Source: Tubiluchus corallicola | Lineage: Eukaryota; Priapulida; Priapulimorpha; Priapulimorphida; Tubiluchidae | Assembly: GCA_030141605.1 (NCBI GenBank) | Contig: JAQGDQ010000871.1 | Span: 1 to 64,000 of the forward strand | DNA: 64,000 bases | Reading direction: 5' to 3' | Shown: positions 50,996 to 62,499 of the stretch, one piece after another | Layout: the number at the start of each line of letters is the position of its first letter | How positions within the stretch are numbered: the stretch's first letter is position 1 | Notes under the pieces: model-generated | What the model was told of the DNA's origin: nothing | Databases searched by the model: none | What the model saw: the letters and a program-made list of their open reading frames with translations, nothing else | Translations under genes and position numbers: made by a program

Positions 50996-53900
50996 CCAAC
51001 AACAACAACAATGATAACAGTAACAACAGCAATGACAGCAGCAATGACAGCAGCAACGGCAACAAAACAATAAATGTAACAATGATGAAAACAATGAAAA
51101 TGACGATGATAACGATGATGAGAATAGTAAAACCAGCAAGCAAAAACTAGCATACAATAAGAACAATAACAACACCATCAACAACATCAACAACACCAGA
51201 AAAAGATGACCACATTGACATTAACAATAACAATAATAACGACACCAAAAAGCAACAAAAGCAACAGCAAAAAAAGACAAAAGTAATAATGACAATAATA
51301 ATGATGACGATGGTGATACTAATAACGACACCAAAAAGCAACAAAAGCAACAGCAACAAAAGACAAAAGTAATAATGACAACAATAATGATGATGATGGT
51401 GATGATAATAACAACACCAAACAACAACAAAAGCAACAGCAACAAACGACAAAAGTAATAATGACAATAATAGTGATGATGATGGTGATGATAATGGTGA
51501 CAATGTTGATTACGGTAGTAGCGGAAGTGATCACAACAAAAAAAGCGAACAAGAAGCAGACAAACAACAACAGCACTGAGAAACAACAAACAACAGACAA
51601 ATAAAAAAACGAACAGTAAACTAAATAAGAGTACCAAACTTGTTCCGTACCAATGTTACATTGTACCGTATTTACTTGTACCAAAAATTCTTGACAAAAC
51701 TTCGCTAGTAGTGAATTTACCAGTGCCATATTTTGTTTTCATTTCAGGTCGTCTGCCTTTGCGTACAGGACTAGTAGGTGATTCGCGTCTTCTTCTAGCA
51801 GGTCACAACGTAGGTCTACCTAAAGAAGAAATCACAATAGCTGAAGCTTTGCAGGAAGCCGGGTACAAAACTGGAATGGTAGGAAAATGGCATCTAGGTA
51901 AAGTTCGTTCAAAATTAGTACTCCATTATATAGCTGCTGTACCATATGACTGTTGCAATATGATTACTGGTAGTTATTATTAGTCTAAGTTGCACACATC
52001 ATCGTAAGTATGGGCAAATTAAACCCTATAGAGTATGATTTAGATGAAACCGTGTCATTTATGTTTGATGTGTTGATGGATTTTAGTTTTTACAGATTCT
52101 TATAAAGAAAGTAATCATTTCATATTCGAGCATCAAGCTTTTCAAAAAAAAATACCGAGTTAATCTTATTGATATTTCAATTTATCACCAATTTAAAAAA
52201 TATTAATGAAACACCTCTAATTACTGCTGTGTTTACCTGTCTTGAGGGCAGTTTTCTTTTATTTTGGTAGTCTGCCTGCCCAATTTCTAGAATAGACCTA
52301 ATGGGGATAATTATGATTATTATTTATAATCAACGAAGTGATCAGTACATTTTTTTGAAAGGACAGAATGAGTGAAGGAACCACTTGATTTTTCCTAAAA
52401 CTCGTACTGAAGCACGGGAATGATGTTTCCTTCAAAGCAGAACTCCCTGAACAGAACAGAATGTCTTGATTTGTAATTACCGCCGCCATTAATTGCCATA
52501 AAGGAATATATTCAACTAATCATGTTTGCCTGTTGACGCGACATTTTTAATGTTTTGCATAATTTTTAGTATTCAACAGATTTCTATAATAAATATTGGT
52601 GGATTAGAGACAATTTGTCTCACATGAAAACCGCAAAATGTAATATTTGTTCATTGACTAATTGTTACGTCTCAAACAGACAAGAAGAAATGCTGTTTCT
52701 GTAAAGTTTTAGGGGAGTCGTTTCAAAAAGTTGGCAACTTTGCCAGTCTTATGGGCTCCAATTTGCTAAATCCGTAAAAAACAGTTGCCAGCTTGAGAAA
52801 TTAGCGGAAAAGCTAAAAAACGCACAAAACAAAATGCCGCCAAGTTTTTGCACAAGCTACATAAATCAAAATAAATTCCAGAAATTTGAAGGAAAAACCA
52901 ACACTCGAACAAGATTCATTGTATTTTAATATACACATAGAAAGTCTGAAATTACCATAATGTACACGCATAAAATGTCTTGCTCAAAAATGCAAAAAAA
53001 TTTAACTCATTCTTATTTCCCACCACAGGAACCTCCCCACGGGCATATTTGAAAGCAAATGCCGTAGGCTGGTGGACAGCACGAAGCACGTATAACAAAA
53101 CTTCTGCAGTTCACTCAGAAATTGTATTAGTCTAGCTACTCTAGCTAAATTTTTTTGTTTAACTACTTTCATGCAAAAATGCATGTAGAAACAGTACCTC
53201 TAGAACAATCTGCTACATTCAGCACCATATTTGGATACAGCAGGGCAAACAAGACTCGCTTGTACACATTTACATCTGTCTTGGTATCCTTTGGCTGGCT
53301 GGCTGCGACATGCATCAAGTTGTTGATATGATTGAGGTCTTAATGTCCAGCGTGGTTTCCAACATTCCATGTCATATCAGAGGACCTCTTCCTGCCCAAC
53401 TCAAAACGGTGATTATAAAGCTGGTGCGGTGATTCAATGCCTGGCCCAATCTGCTTGATATTCCAAACGTCTGGTATGCTCCAATAGTGTGGCGATGTTG
53501 GCTGAATTGCCTCCATCGATCTTCCCTATTTGGTGAGAATATTTTTAAGTGCTTTATCAATTGACACCAACATGTTAGCTTTATCATACAGGACTACAAC
53601 CAAACGTTGGAAAACAGGCATGAGCTCTAACAGTGTTTCTTAAAGATATAAATACATCTGTTACGGGCTCAAACACTTGTAATGTAGACCAAGCCAGCTT
53701 TTTACCTCTCTCTGCAAGTGGTGAAGTCTTACCAGTATTGAGACAAAATCATGAGCGAGTTGATGATTCTTCAGGGCTGAGAGTTGATGATGGTATTCAC
53801 AATTTCATATGATCTAAGATATGGCCTATATAAACTGGCCACAACCAGGTTTTCGGCAATCCTAAAATTGGTGGCCATATTGGATAGTAATATTTAGGTG

Positions 53901-56900
53901 AAACAGTTTGGTAAGAGTCAGTTAGTTGCTTGCATGGAATTGGAGACTTACGATCCACTTTTACAGAGATATGTACAGAATATCCTTGTAGTTGGAAGTG
54001 TGTTGTTTTTTTGATACATTCAATCTAGTTTAGAAATTGTAGCGTACAAATGACTGTCTTGCATGTTGAATGTACAAGTTTTCTCACGTTCATGTACATG
54101 TACACGTTCATATTCTCATTTTTCTGGCAATATTTTGACTTTCGCCGAAGAGCCTCGTCCATTAACAGGTACAGTTAAATCAAATTCAACCAAAGCTGCA
54201 ATTCTTTTCGTTTTCAATCTTTAGGTATCAACGAGTTTAACAGCAGTGATGGAAACCATCTTCCCTTTCACCATGGCTTTGATTGGGTGGGAACTGTTCA
54301 CCCTCTTTCACTCAACGTTAATTGTGGCACGGTATGTATATCCACAGTCCTCAGGTTAATGTTCAATAACTGTTTTTCAATGAAGCATGTAAACCGTTTA
54401 AAGAACGGCCTTAGTTTAGTTTGTTTACGTTTATTGTGCCGCAAATCCATAAAAACAGAAAAACAGTTTCTATATCACCTGACTTAACGTTATTTCATTA
54501 ATTAATTCAGCAAGCATGAGATTGATAGGTTGGTCCTTACCCTGCGTTATCTACCTCTTCCTCCTTTCGATTTTTCCTGGATCCTCAGTGATGAGTATAA
54601 CCCGAGAAATTTTGCCGAGAATCATTCCACTATTGTGAGAATTTCTAATGAATTGGGTTTTCGTTTTTGAAACAAAAATTACTAAAAGGCGCAGCTCTTG
54701 TGTTCACAGCTGTGGTATCCTGAAATATTATGTCATTGATTTTTCTGAAAATCTGTTAAAAGCGAAATGATCTGCATCAAGATAGTACATTTCAATATTG
54801 TTGTCTTTTATGACTTATATATAGAATAAGGTGTGCTGAAAATAACTTTTTTATCCAATCTTTTTACAAATTTTCCTACTTTGGAGGTTTGACGAAAAAC
54901 TAACATGGGTAAATTTTTTTCTAGAAAAACAGCTGTTAAGCAGTGTGAACATTTTCAACAGAAATTATAAAGAAATCACAATGCCAAATAAACAGCGCAA
55001 GGTAGTGTTTTTGTTTTTTAGAACAAATAGTAGCTTACATACCAATGGAAAAATCCATATAGGGGTAATTTTAAAAGCATTAGTTAACAATGGTGATATA
55101 TGTATAAAATACACACATTTTTAATTTGCAGATACAACTTCCTAACATGCAAAACTGTCACAGTTCTAGTGCGATAACTATTAATCATTGCAAACTACTG
55201 GAGAAAATTGCTAGGTCAGTGGAGTGGATATAATAGTTTTTAAAGTTTATCAAATCACTGCACAAATGCGCATATTTCCGAAATCTTAAGATGAGAGGAG
55301 ACACGTGTTCCGAAAGCTTAATCTAGCTGAAAATTTACCCATATTAGTATCTCGTCAAACCTCCAAAGTAGGAAAAGCCGTAAAAAGATTTGATAAAAAA
55401 AGTTATTTTCAGCACACCCTAATATGGAATCCTTTAATACATTGTATTAATACATGGCGGCAATGCTTTTGTTCTCAAGTTGTTGACAATTTTTTCAGCG
55501 ACATGCAGAAGAACCATCCAGCGCTGAATGTTTCCTATACTTCAACGACACCCTTATTCAACAACCTATCAACTTAGAAACAATGGCGATTCGTATGCTT
55601 GATGATGCTAAACGTTTCATTAGAACCCAAGCTGAGGACTCTCGTCCGTTCTTTTTGTATTATTCTCTAACTCACACACATGCTGATCTCACAGTGAGCA
55701 AACGTTTTCAGGGAACTTCCAAACGAGGTGTGTTGGTTTTCGGTTATAGTAGCAGTGGCTGTAAAATCAGGCAAGTAACCATTTACTTGTCAACAATTAA
55801 TAAGACAAGAAGATCCGTTGTGACTTAGCCACTCAATAACTGTCTAAATGTTTTGTAACTTGCACTGTACGTAGAATCTGTACAACGCCTGTTAACTCAG
55901 GCATTTGGTAAAACGGATACTTGGTAGAATGAAAACTTTATAACTCAGTATTCGGAAATTTGGTAATACATTTGTTTGGTAATAACCCACATAATTGCAA
56001 CTGTTACAACTGATGGCTGCCAAAATATTTTACAGAGCAGACCTTTGTTAATTCACAATTACAGGCAGTTAGTAAATCACACACGTTATAGTTCAAATAC
56101 ACTGTAATCCTTGCACTAATAATTATGCTATAATAATTGCCCAAACGTTTGGTAGTATAGCTGGTAAACAAGTGTCTTGATCATCAAGCTTCCAGTCAGC
56201 AACGGTCGTACGTGATCTGCAGGTGGCTTATTTGGGTTAAAGTACTTTTCAGTCCCCCTCCTTCGCCCCATTGCAAAGGTTTAGATCCAAATTTGGTCTA
56301 GACCAAAGCAGATTGCGATCCTGTAGTCAAAATATAAAGGCATATTTTAATGATTATCCAGTTAATTCTAGATGTGCACTATCATAGCTATAATATAGCA
56401 AGGGATGGTGTTTAAAAGTAACACTAGCTCCAGAGATCTAGACATACATAGACACCTAGACATACAGATCCATAATAGTAGAACTGTTACTATGACCATT
56501 TTGAAACCTACACAGCGTGAATGTTAGAGTAGACCTAGATTAGGCCAAAGTTCGGAGTAGATTACTCAGTGGTCCTGTAGGTCCTTCTTTAACACGTCAC
56601 CTTGCAGCTGATTAGAAGTTCGGAAACTAACAAAAAGAAAGCAGTAACAATGCTTATCATATCTATTTAAGTTCCATGAACTTATTATAGATTTTAGGCT
56701 GTGCAGAATTTTTCACATATGTAACTTTCCAAAAATATGAAAAGTACTTACTAGTCGCTAAAATACTTGGTTACAAATTATTTCGATGAAGAAGTAAAGT
56801 TTATTACTATTATTACAGTTGGTTTGTTCCGTGTTTAGGAATTTATGGAGATAATGTTCAAGAAATGGGGTGGATTATTGGAGAAGTATTTGACTTACTT

Positions 56901-59900
56901 GAAGAGCTGAATATTCATGAAAATACAATGTCGTTATTTATTTCTGACAATGGTCCGTGGACAATGATTTGTCGTGAAGGTGGTACTTCAGGACCACTGA
57001 AAGGTTAGTGTGACGTAACAATGTGCCTATGGATTTTTCATACGCACATTATATGTACCTATGTCTACATGCACATTATTACAAATTATGCAATATGCCT
57101 CATTCCATGTATAGGGTTCACAACAGATTCTGAAGTTTGAACTACTGTACTACTTATACATATTTACAATTTAAATTTCGATATGGCTGTTTCAATTTAT
57201 TGCATTCCGTTGCATATTGGCAAGACCTAGGAGAAATTAAAGCTCTTTTCATCATGAAATCTAAGCCAATTTTGACTACCAAATACGTACAACTATTATG
57301 ATTATACATATAGTACAACAACGAAACTTGGAGTTTATCAAACACGAAACTTTTACATCAGAGCCTCAAAGTCCGAAGATTAATGTGGTTAGGACACTTT
57401 AGATAACCATCTAAACGGAGCTTTTGAACATTGCAATAAACACCTGGCAACCAAAAACAAGTTGAACAGCTACTATAAAACTGTTCTAGTTAACAAGGGT
57501 TTAATTTATTAAAAAAATGCTGTGCCTCAAATGTTCATAAAGGGTAAAGAGTTAGAACACTCTTTAGATTCAATTTTCTTTATTTTTTCCCTTCAGATGC
57601 TTTCGTCCATCTTTTATCAGCCGTGAGGGACAAGTGCTTCTGAAAGAAAAAATAAAAAAATTTTTGAGACCTAAAGAGCATTTTGAGACTTCCTTTACCG
57701 TTTACGACCATGGCGAGTCTCAGAAGACGACTGTTTTATTGTCTTATTTTCAATTTCCATTCTTTATCTCGCCAATCATTTTCGTCTAAACAACATTTTA
57801 GTTTCCTAAACAGCTCTGGGCCCAGCTTCACAAAGACGTCACTGAGTTAACGACGTCGTTTTTATGATGTGTCATTTAGTGATTGTAATAACAACATCGT
57901 ATTAGTGATGGCTTAGTGAAACCACTCCCGATTCGTATAGATAATCATGCCAACATTTCTAAACTCTTAAGTCTATATGTTCCATGATATTAGCCTCAAG
58001 TCAGTGTGTAATTGGCTAAACTGAAATGGCTTGCCATTTTTACAAGTACCTATTTTCTTTGTGTACTAGGTTAGTTATTACAGCTCTGCAAAGAGGTCAG
58101 TACTATCGAAAGTATATAAACAGGGATTTGAAACTCAGGCTTTGGGTGTGCGCGTATCTCGTACAGGCTCCTGATGTACGCGTATCTCGTACAGGCTCTT
58201 GGCGTACGTGTATCTCATACAGGTTCTTGGCGTACGTGTATCTCGTACAGGCTCTTGGCGTACGTGTATCTCGTACAAGCTCTTGGCGTACGTGTATTTC
58301 GTTCTTGATGTACGTGTATCTCGTACAGGCTCTTGATGTACGTGTATCTCGTACAGGCTCTTGATGTACGTGTATCTCGTACAGGCACTTGGCGTACGTG
58401 TATCTCGTACAGGCTCCTGGTGTACGTGTATCTCGTACAGGCTCCTGGTGTACGTGTATCTCGTACAGGCTCTTGGCGTACGTGTATCTCGTACAGGCTC
58501 TTGGCGTACGTGTATCTCGTACAGGCTCTTGGTGTGCGTGTATCTCGTACAGGCTCTTGGCGTACGTGTATCTCGTACAGTACAGTGGTGCGTATTCGTA
58601 CAGGCACGTGTATCTCGTACTTTTTTCGTACGTGTATTTCGTACAGGCACTGGGCTCGTGTGTATTGTACAGGCTCTCGCGTACGTGTATCTCGTACATC
58701 TTGGCGTACGTGATCGCAAGCTTGTAGTATCTTATGGCGTAGTATCGTACAGGTTTGGCGTACGTGTATTTCGTACAGGCTCTTGGCGTACGTGTATCTC
58801 GTACAGGCTCTTGATGTACGTGTATCTCGTACAGGCACTTGGCGTACGTGTATCTCGTACAGGTTCTTGGCATACGTGTATCTCGTACAGGCTCTTGGCG
58901 TACGTGTATCTCGTACAAGCTCTTGGTGTACGTGTATCTCGTACAGGCTCTTGGCGTACGTGTATCTCGTACAGGCTCTTGGCGTACGTGTATCTCGTAC
59001 AGGCTCTTGGTGTACGTGTATCTCGTACAGGCTCTTGGCGTACGTGTATCTCGTACAGGCTCTTGGTGTACGTGTATCTCGTACAGGCTCTTGGTGTACG
59101 TGTATCTCGTACAGGCTCTTGGTGTACGTGTATCTCGTACAGGTTTCTGATCTTCGTTTGTATCGGCTTAAACACCTTTTTGCCTAACAATATCTTGCAA
59201 CCAAGACATTGTTGTCTTTGATGAGTTTTTGCTTGCATTTGTGCGAGAAAAATGAATCATCTTTTCAATCCACAGTAATTTAAACAAAACTTTAAAAGTA
59301 CTTATTTCCAGGTGCCAAAGGTACTTCCTGGGAGGGTGGATATCGAGTTCCTGCAATAGCTCACTGGCCTGGTAAGATCAAAGCAAGCAAAATTTCAACA
59401 GCAGTGGTCAACACTATGGATGTCTTTCCAACATTGCTGGAAATTGCAGAAGTTTCTCTACCAAGGGGAGTTTACATTGATGGTAGGTTTTCAATATCAG
59501 AGCTGTAGATTCTTAAAATAACTAAAAGTCTATTATTATTCGTAAGATGTGGTCTACAAAATGCTGTTTAAAAAGTCTGTGATTTGTGCAGAAATAAAAT
59601 TACTCGTGTAACATTTCGTTTTAGCGTTTCCAACAGTTAATGCGTCTCTGACAGGAAAATAATTACCAAGGGTAGAAACCATGTTTCCTTGATAATTACG
59701 TCCAATAAGTACAACAATAGCACGAATGCTTGATCATTCGACACTTTCTTTGCTGTTATGCTGCTCCGGAATCATACTAGGATTTCTAAATTTTCACATT
59801 CTTGATCAGCCTGTATAAAGACAGCACCATTACTTTAGTCTTAGAAAATTCGGGTAAAAGTTCTTTGTCACGTGTTTTTAGTAGTGTGTAATCAGCAAAT

Positions 59901-60653
59901 TTAGCAGTCTGAATCATTTATTTAGGCCTATTCTGGTTTTAATTTTATTTCATGTAACAATGTGGTTCTCTGAATTTATTGATTTTTCAGTGCCTAAACT
60001 GATGAGCCACTATGAGCATTCAAACTAATACATCATATTTGTCTTATGCTATGTTATGTTACATTATGTTATGCTTCGTAACGTTACGCCGCGTTACGCT
60101 ATGCTGCTCTGGGCAATTGCATTATTCGCCAGTACAATATGTTAACATTTTATTTTCAGGAATTTCAATTAAAACGATTCTGCTTAATGATGATGACGAA
60201 TCACCCCATGATCTCATTTACTACTACTGTAAGGACAAGTTGTTTGCTGTCCGTTACAAAGATTACAAAGTACATTTTTACACCACACCTCACCAGTCTG
60301 AACTCAAAAGCTGTTCTGGGGGATTCACAAATGGAAGTCTTTTGATACAATTCATGCTTTCTGACGATATAAAATCCCACTACATGTTTTGCGAAGGAAG
60401 TGACGTTAAAAAACAAGATCCCCCTCTTATATTTAACATTGCTGAAGATATTTCAGAGCAGTGGCCATTAAATGTCGATGATTTACCCAAAGAGGATAAA
60501 GATCTATTGGTCGTGGTTCAAAGGCTTGTTGAGGACCATAAGCAAACTCTATTTGGTGTTCGAAAGCCACTGTCTATGGAATGGAAAGGCATAAGGAACA
60601 AGGAATATGTCCCATGCCACGATCCACCACACTGCCGGCTGAACTATCCCTGA
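49709..60653 (+). CDS. Arylsulfatase (type I sulfatase family), secreted/lysosomal
   Basis: Type I sulfatases hydrolyse sulfate esters using a cysteine converted to formylglycine in the ER. Exons 49709-50003, 51748-51897, 54225-54331, 55499-55727, 56839-57003, 59312-59482 and 60160-60653 join in frame to 536 residues. A signal peptide (1-20, [17 protein letters not shown]) fixes the start at 49709; in-frame ATGs upstream (49634, 49676) would bury it. Active-site residues are all present: D49/D50 ([10 protein letters not shown]), C89-x-P-S-R93 ([13 protein letters not shown], formylglycine site), K145 and H147 (VGKWHLG), H243/H245 (SLTHTHAD), D297-N298 (SDNGPW) and K318 ([15 protein letters not shown]). 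The closest general pattern is ARSA/ARSB/STS-like arylsulfatases. [12 protein letters not shown] motif marks the C-terminal subdomain. The substrate is unknown. Possible AATAAA signals at 60921 and 60979. Confidence 0.95.
50111..50429 (+). repeat. 16-bp tandem array (GGTAC type)
   Basis: About 13 consecutive 16-base units, for example gaaactttggtattga, caaaattcggtactag and gaaaatatggtactag, to 50320, then one isolated copy aaatttggtactaggaaag at 50411-50429. It lies in arylsulfatase intron 1. Confidence 0.8.
50740..51600. repeat. Triplet-rich simple sequence with an 86-bp tandem triplication
   Basis: 50920-51010 is mainly (AAC)n. From about 51238 to 51495 an 86-bp unit (gacaccaaaaagcaacaaaa, ending ataatgatgatgatggtgat) is present three times, at 51241, 51327 and 51413. 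All six frames are long and low-complexity (poly-Asn, poly-Leu, poly-Val), so ORFs here are not genes. Confidence 0.9.
51631..51695 (-). repeat. 16-bp tandem array, inverted orientation (GTACC type)
   Basis: Four head-to-tail units: gtaccaaacttgttcc, gtaccaatgttacatt, gtaccgtatttactt (15) and gtaccaaaaattcttg. They are the complement type of the array at 50111, only 52 bp before the acceptor of arylsulfatase exon 2. Confidence 0.8.
53360..53770 (-). pseudogene. Degraded ORF of a probable mobile-element protein
   Basis: Spread over shifting - strand frames: [20 protein letters not shown] text, then [20 protein letters not shown] (about 53600), then [16 protein letters not shown] (about 53480). 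The order resembles an uncharacterised repetitive protein family of invertebrate and fish genomes with a FVvllYdrts...vn...ipPT..aL..H..Ra.yQaG pattern. That resemblance is from memory of the pattern only. Multiple stops. It lies in arylsulfatase intron 2, antisense. Confidence 0.35.
54828..55421. repeat. ~95-bp inverted repeat with ~400-bp loop
   Basis: The left arm (54828-54924) contains ggtgtgctgaaaataacttt and tcctactttggaggtttgac. The right arm (55323-55421), complemented, contains the same words (gggtgtgctgaaaataactt, tcctactttggaggtttgac). Overall identity by eye is about 85-90%. It lies in arylsulfatase intron 3, ending about 80 bp before exon 4. It could be a MITE or a foldback structure; no target duplication was recognised. 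Confidence 0.75.
57818..57930. mobile_element. Short palindromic MITE-like element
   Basis: The left side gggcccagcttcacaaagac and the complement of the right side, cgggagtggtttcactaagc, are imperfect inverted repeats (TTCACwAAGmCrTCACT core) enclosing 113 bp. It lies in arylsulfatase intron 5. Confidence 0.45.
58136..59150. repeat. 28-bp minisatellite, about 36 units
   Basis: Unit ggcgtacgtgtatctcgtac followed by aggctctt (28 bases). Units vary mainly at ggc/ggt/gat and ctt/cct. A degenerate central patch (about 58579-58762) has shortened units. The array fills much of arylsulfatase intron 5, ending about 160 bp before exon 6. The unit has no stop codon in any of the six frames and 28 is not a multiple of 3, which creates long ORFs on both strands. 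Confidence 0.98.
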
Positions 60654-61104
60654 TCTTTTGAAGTGTTCCAATTAAAATTATAATTGTTCGGAAAATTATT
60701 CTGGCTCATCGTGAAAAAGAAATTGGATAAAGTGTTGTTGGTCATTGTTGTGGTCAAGTGGCTAATTAGTGAATAACGAATTATATATTCTGAGATTAAA
60801 CCAATAATTTTGATTAAAATGTTTTTGTGCAGCCGCAAAAGCTAGATCAGTTTTAGGTTCATCTGTAACATTAGACAAAATGGTTGATTAAATTTATTTC
60901 ATAAGGGTGTCAATTTACCGAATAAAATACTGCTCGTAAAAATTTACTGTGTGTTATTAAATTTATGTAAAATGTGAAAATAAATCACTGATTTAACACT
61001 CTTTGCAAACAGGCATGCACGACGCTCTCAACTGTTGACCCTTTTTAATGCAGTTTGACTGTTACAAGACGAAATCCTAACTAATTATCGACCATCATTG
61101 CTTG

Positions 61105-61774
61105 GGACGTGGCAGGGCCGGATTAAAGTGCATTGCCGCCCAAAGCGTAGCCAATACCTAGTGCCCCGGCGATTTTCCCGACTCAAAGTATATTTGCTAT
61201 GTGATACTAATTGCGTGATTTTACATATATATATATATAACAAATTCCATTGTTCTATGTAAGATTTATACCATTTAAAATCTTTATTGACTTCTAGTTG
61301 AAATTTTGGTTAAATAAATCAACTACAAAAAAGAAGGCATTATGCCTGGCAATAACAAAAAAGAACCAAACTACTGTCAAGCATGACATTAAAATGACCC
61401 CACTGCATGACTAATTACTCATGAAACTTCCTGCTCCAGGACCTTGGCAAATGGCTGTTGCTGATGTTGTGGTTGCCAACTTGCCATAAGGATTAGTGAA
61501 ACATTGTGATAAAATGAGAAGACACTTTGCAAGACAAATCCCGTGGCTCTATATAAGATTTATACCACTTAAATTCTTTTTTGATAGGAAAAAAAACCCA
61601 GCCATTTAGGTATTTCATTCTGCTGTAGCAGTCTATCTCACATTTTAAACTGTGAAAAGCTTTTATGGTCTTTAACATGCTTTATTAAAATTTTCAATTT
61701 AATTTTTGCCAGCCTGGTGCCCCTAGGGCCGCGAGCTTAGTCTGTTTATGCGTTAATCCGGTCCTGGGACGTGG
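61105..61774. mobile_element. hAT-type MITE with 8-bp target-site duplication
   Basis: The element spans 61113-61766 (654 bp). Its ends are cagggccggattaa and, complemented, caggaccggattaa (13 of 14 identical). It is flanked on both sides by ggacgtgg (61105-61112 and 61767-61774), the 8-bp duplication typical of hAT transposons. It has no transposase ORF. A segment around 61253 (taagatttataccatttaaa) recurs at 61550 (taagatttataccacttaaa), an internal duplication. It lies 460 bp downstream of the arylsulfatase stop. Confidence 0.93.
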
Positions 61775-62499
61775 CTTGCTTGTGACGTTCGTTCAGCTTC
61801 GTACAAACCATCCTTCACTATGACAAAGAATGTGGGGCCCGTCTTGCAGATGAAATGTTATACAACGTTATACAGTAACGCCATAACTAAAATTTTCACT
61901 CTCGCAAAAACGTGCTACACGTTCGTGAAATGTTTCTGCTGTTACAAAATAAAATTCAGTCGTGGCGTCATCACTAGCTGTACTCGATGGCCGTTAACTA
62001 GGTTTCTAAGCTAAGAATTAATGTTAGGAAACAGTTTATCATTCTTATACTTGACAAATTGTGTACTTTTACCATACTTCAAAATGGGATAGGATCTGAA
62101 AAAAATCATCCTGTTTTTCTTTAAATTCTATTTATTGGTTTTGTATGTGTCTAAATTAGTTTAGAAATAAATTTTATTTTTTTCTTATAAAAAAGCAAGA
62201 GCAGGCGAGTCCGCATAGGAAATATCAGTGTAAGAACAATTTCTTTCTGACAGCAGTCCGAGCTGACTTGAAGGTATCGGCTAAATCTGCAAAGTGCAAA
62301 GCCATTCTACTATATAATGCAAATCTCTCTACTGCATAATGCAGATTTTCAGAACAACACCAAAAATATCAGCTAGAGTGACCACATTTACATAGGCCTA
62401 CTATACCTTGTACTTCGTTTAGACAGTATTGGTTTTTAAGTACATGTGTGAGAAAATGAGTAATGACAATGGTGCTTTTCGTTTGAATAGACCGATAGT

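Noticed and set aside
50556..51729. Poly-Asn, poly-Leu and poly-Val ORFs up to 195 codons
   Set aside because: Low-complexity translations of triplet-rich repeats, present on both strands, in an intron.
58136..59150. CRISPR-like array of 28-bp repeats
   Set aside because: Units are head-to-tail with no unique spacers, and the genome is eukaryotic.
58103..59238. Long ORFs on both strands (up to 286 codons) with [12 protein letters not shown] or [16 protein letters not shown] repeats
   Set aside because: Products of the 28-bp minisatellite, which has no stops in any frame. They exist equally on both strands and lie inside a sulfatase intron.
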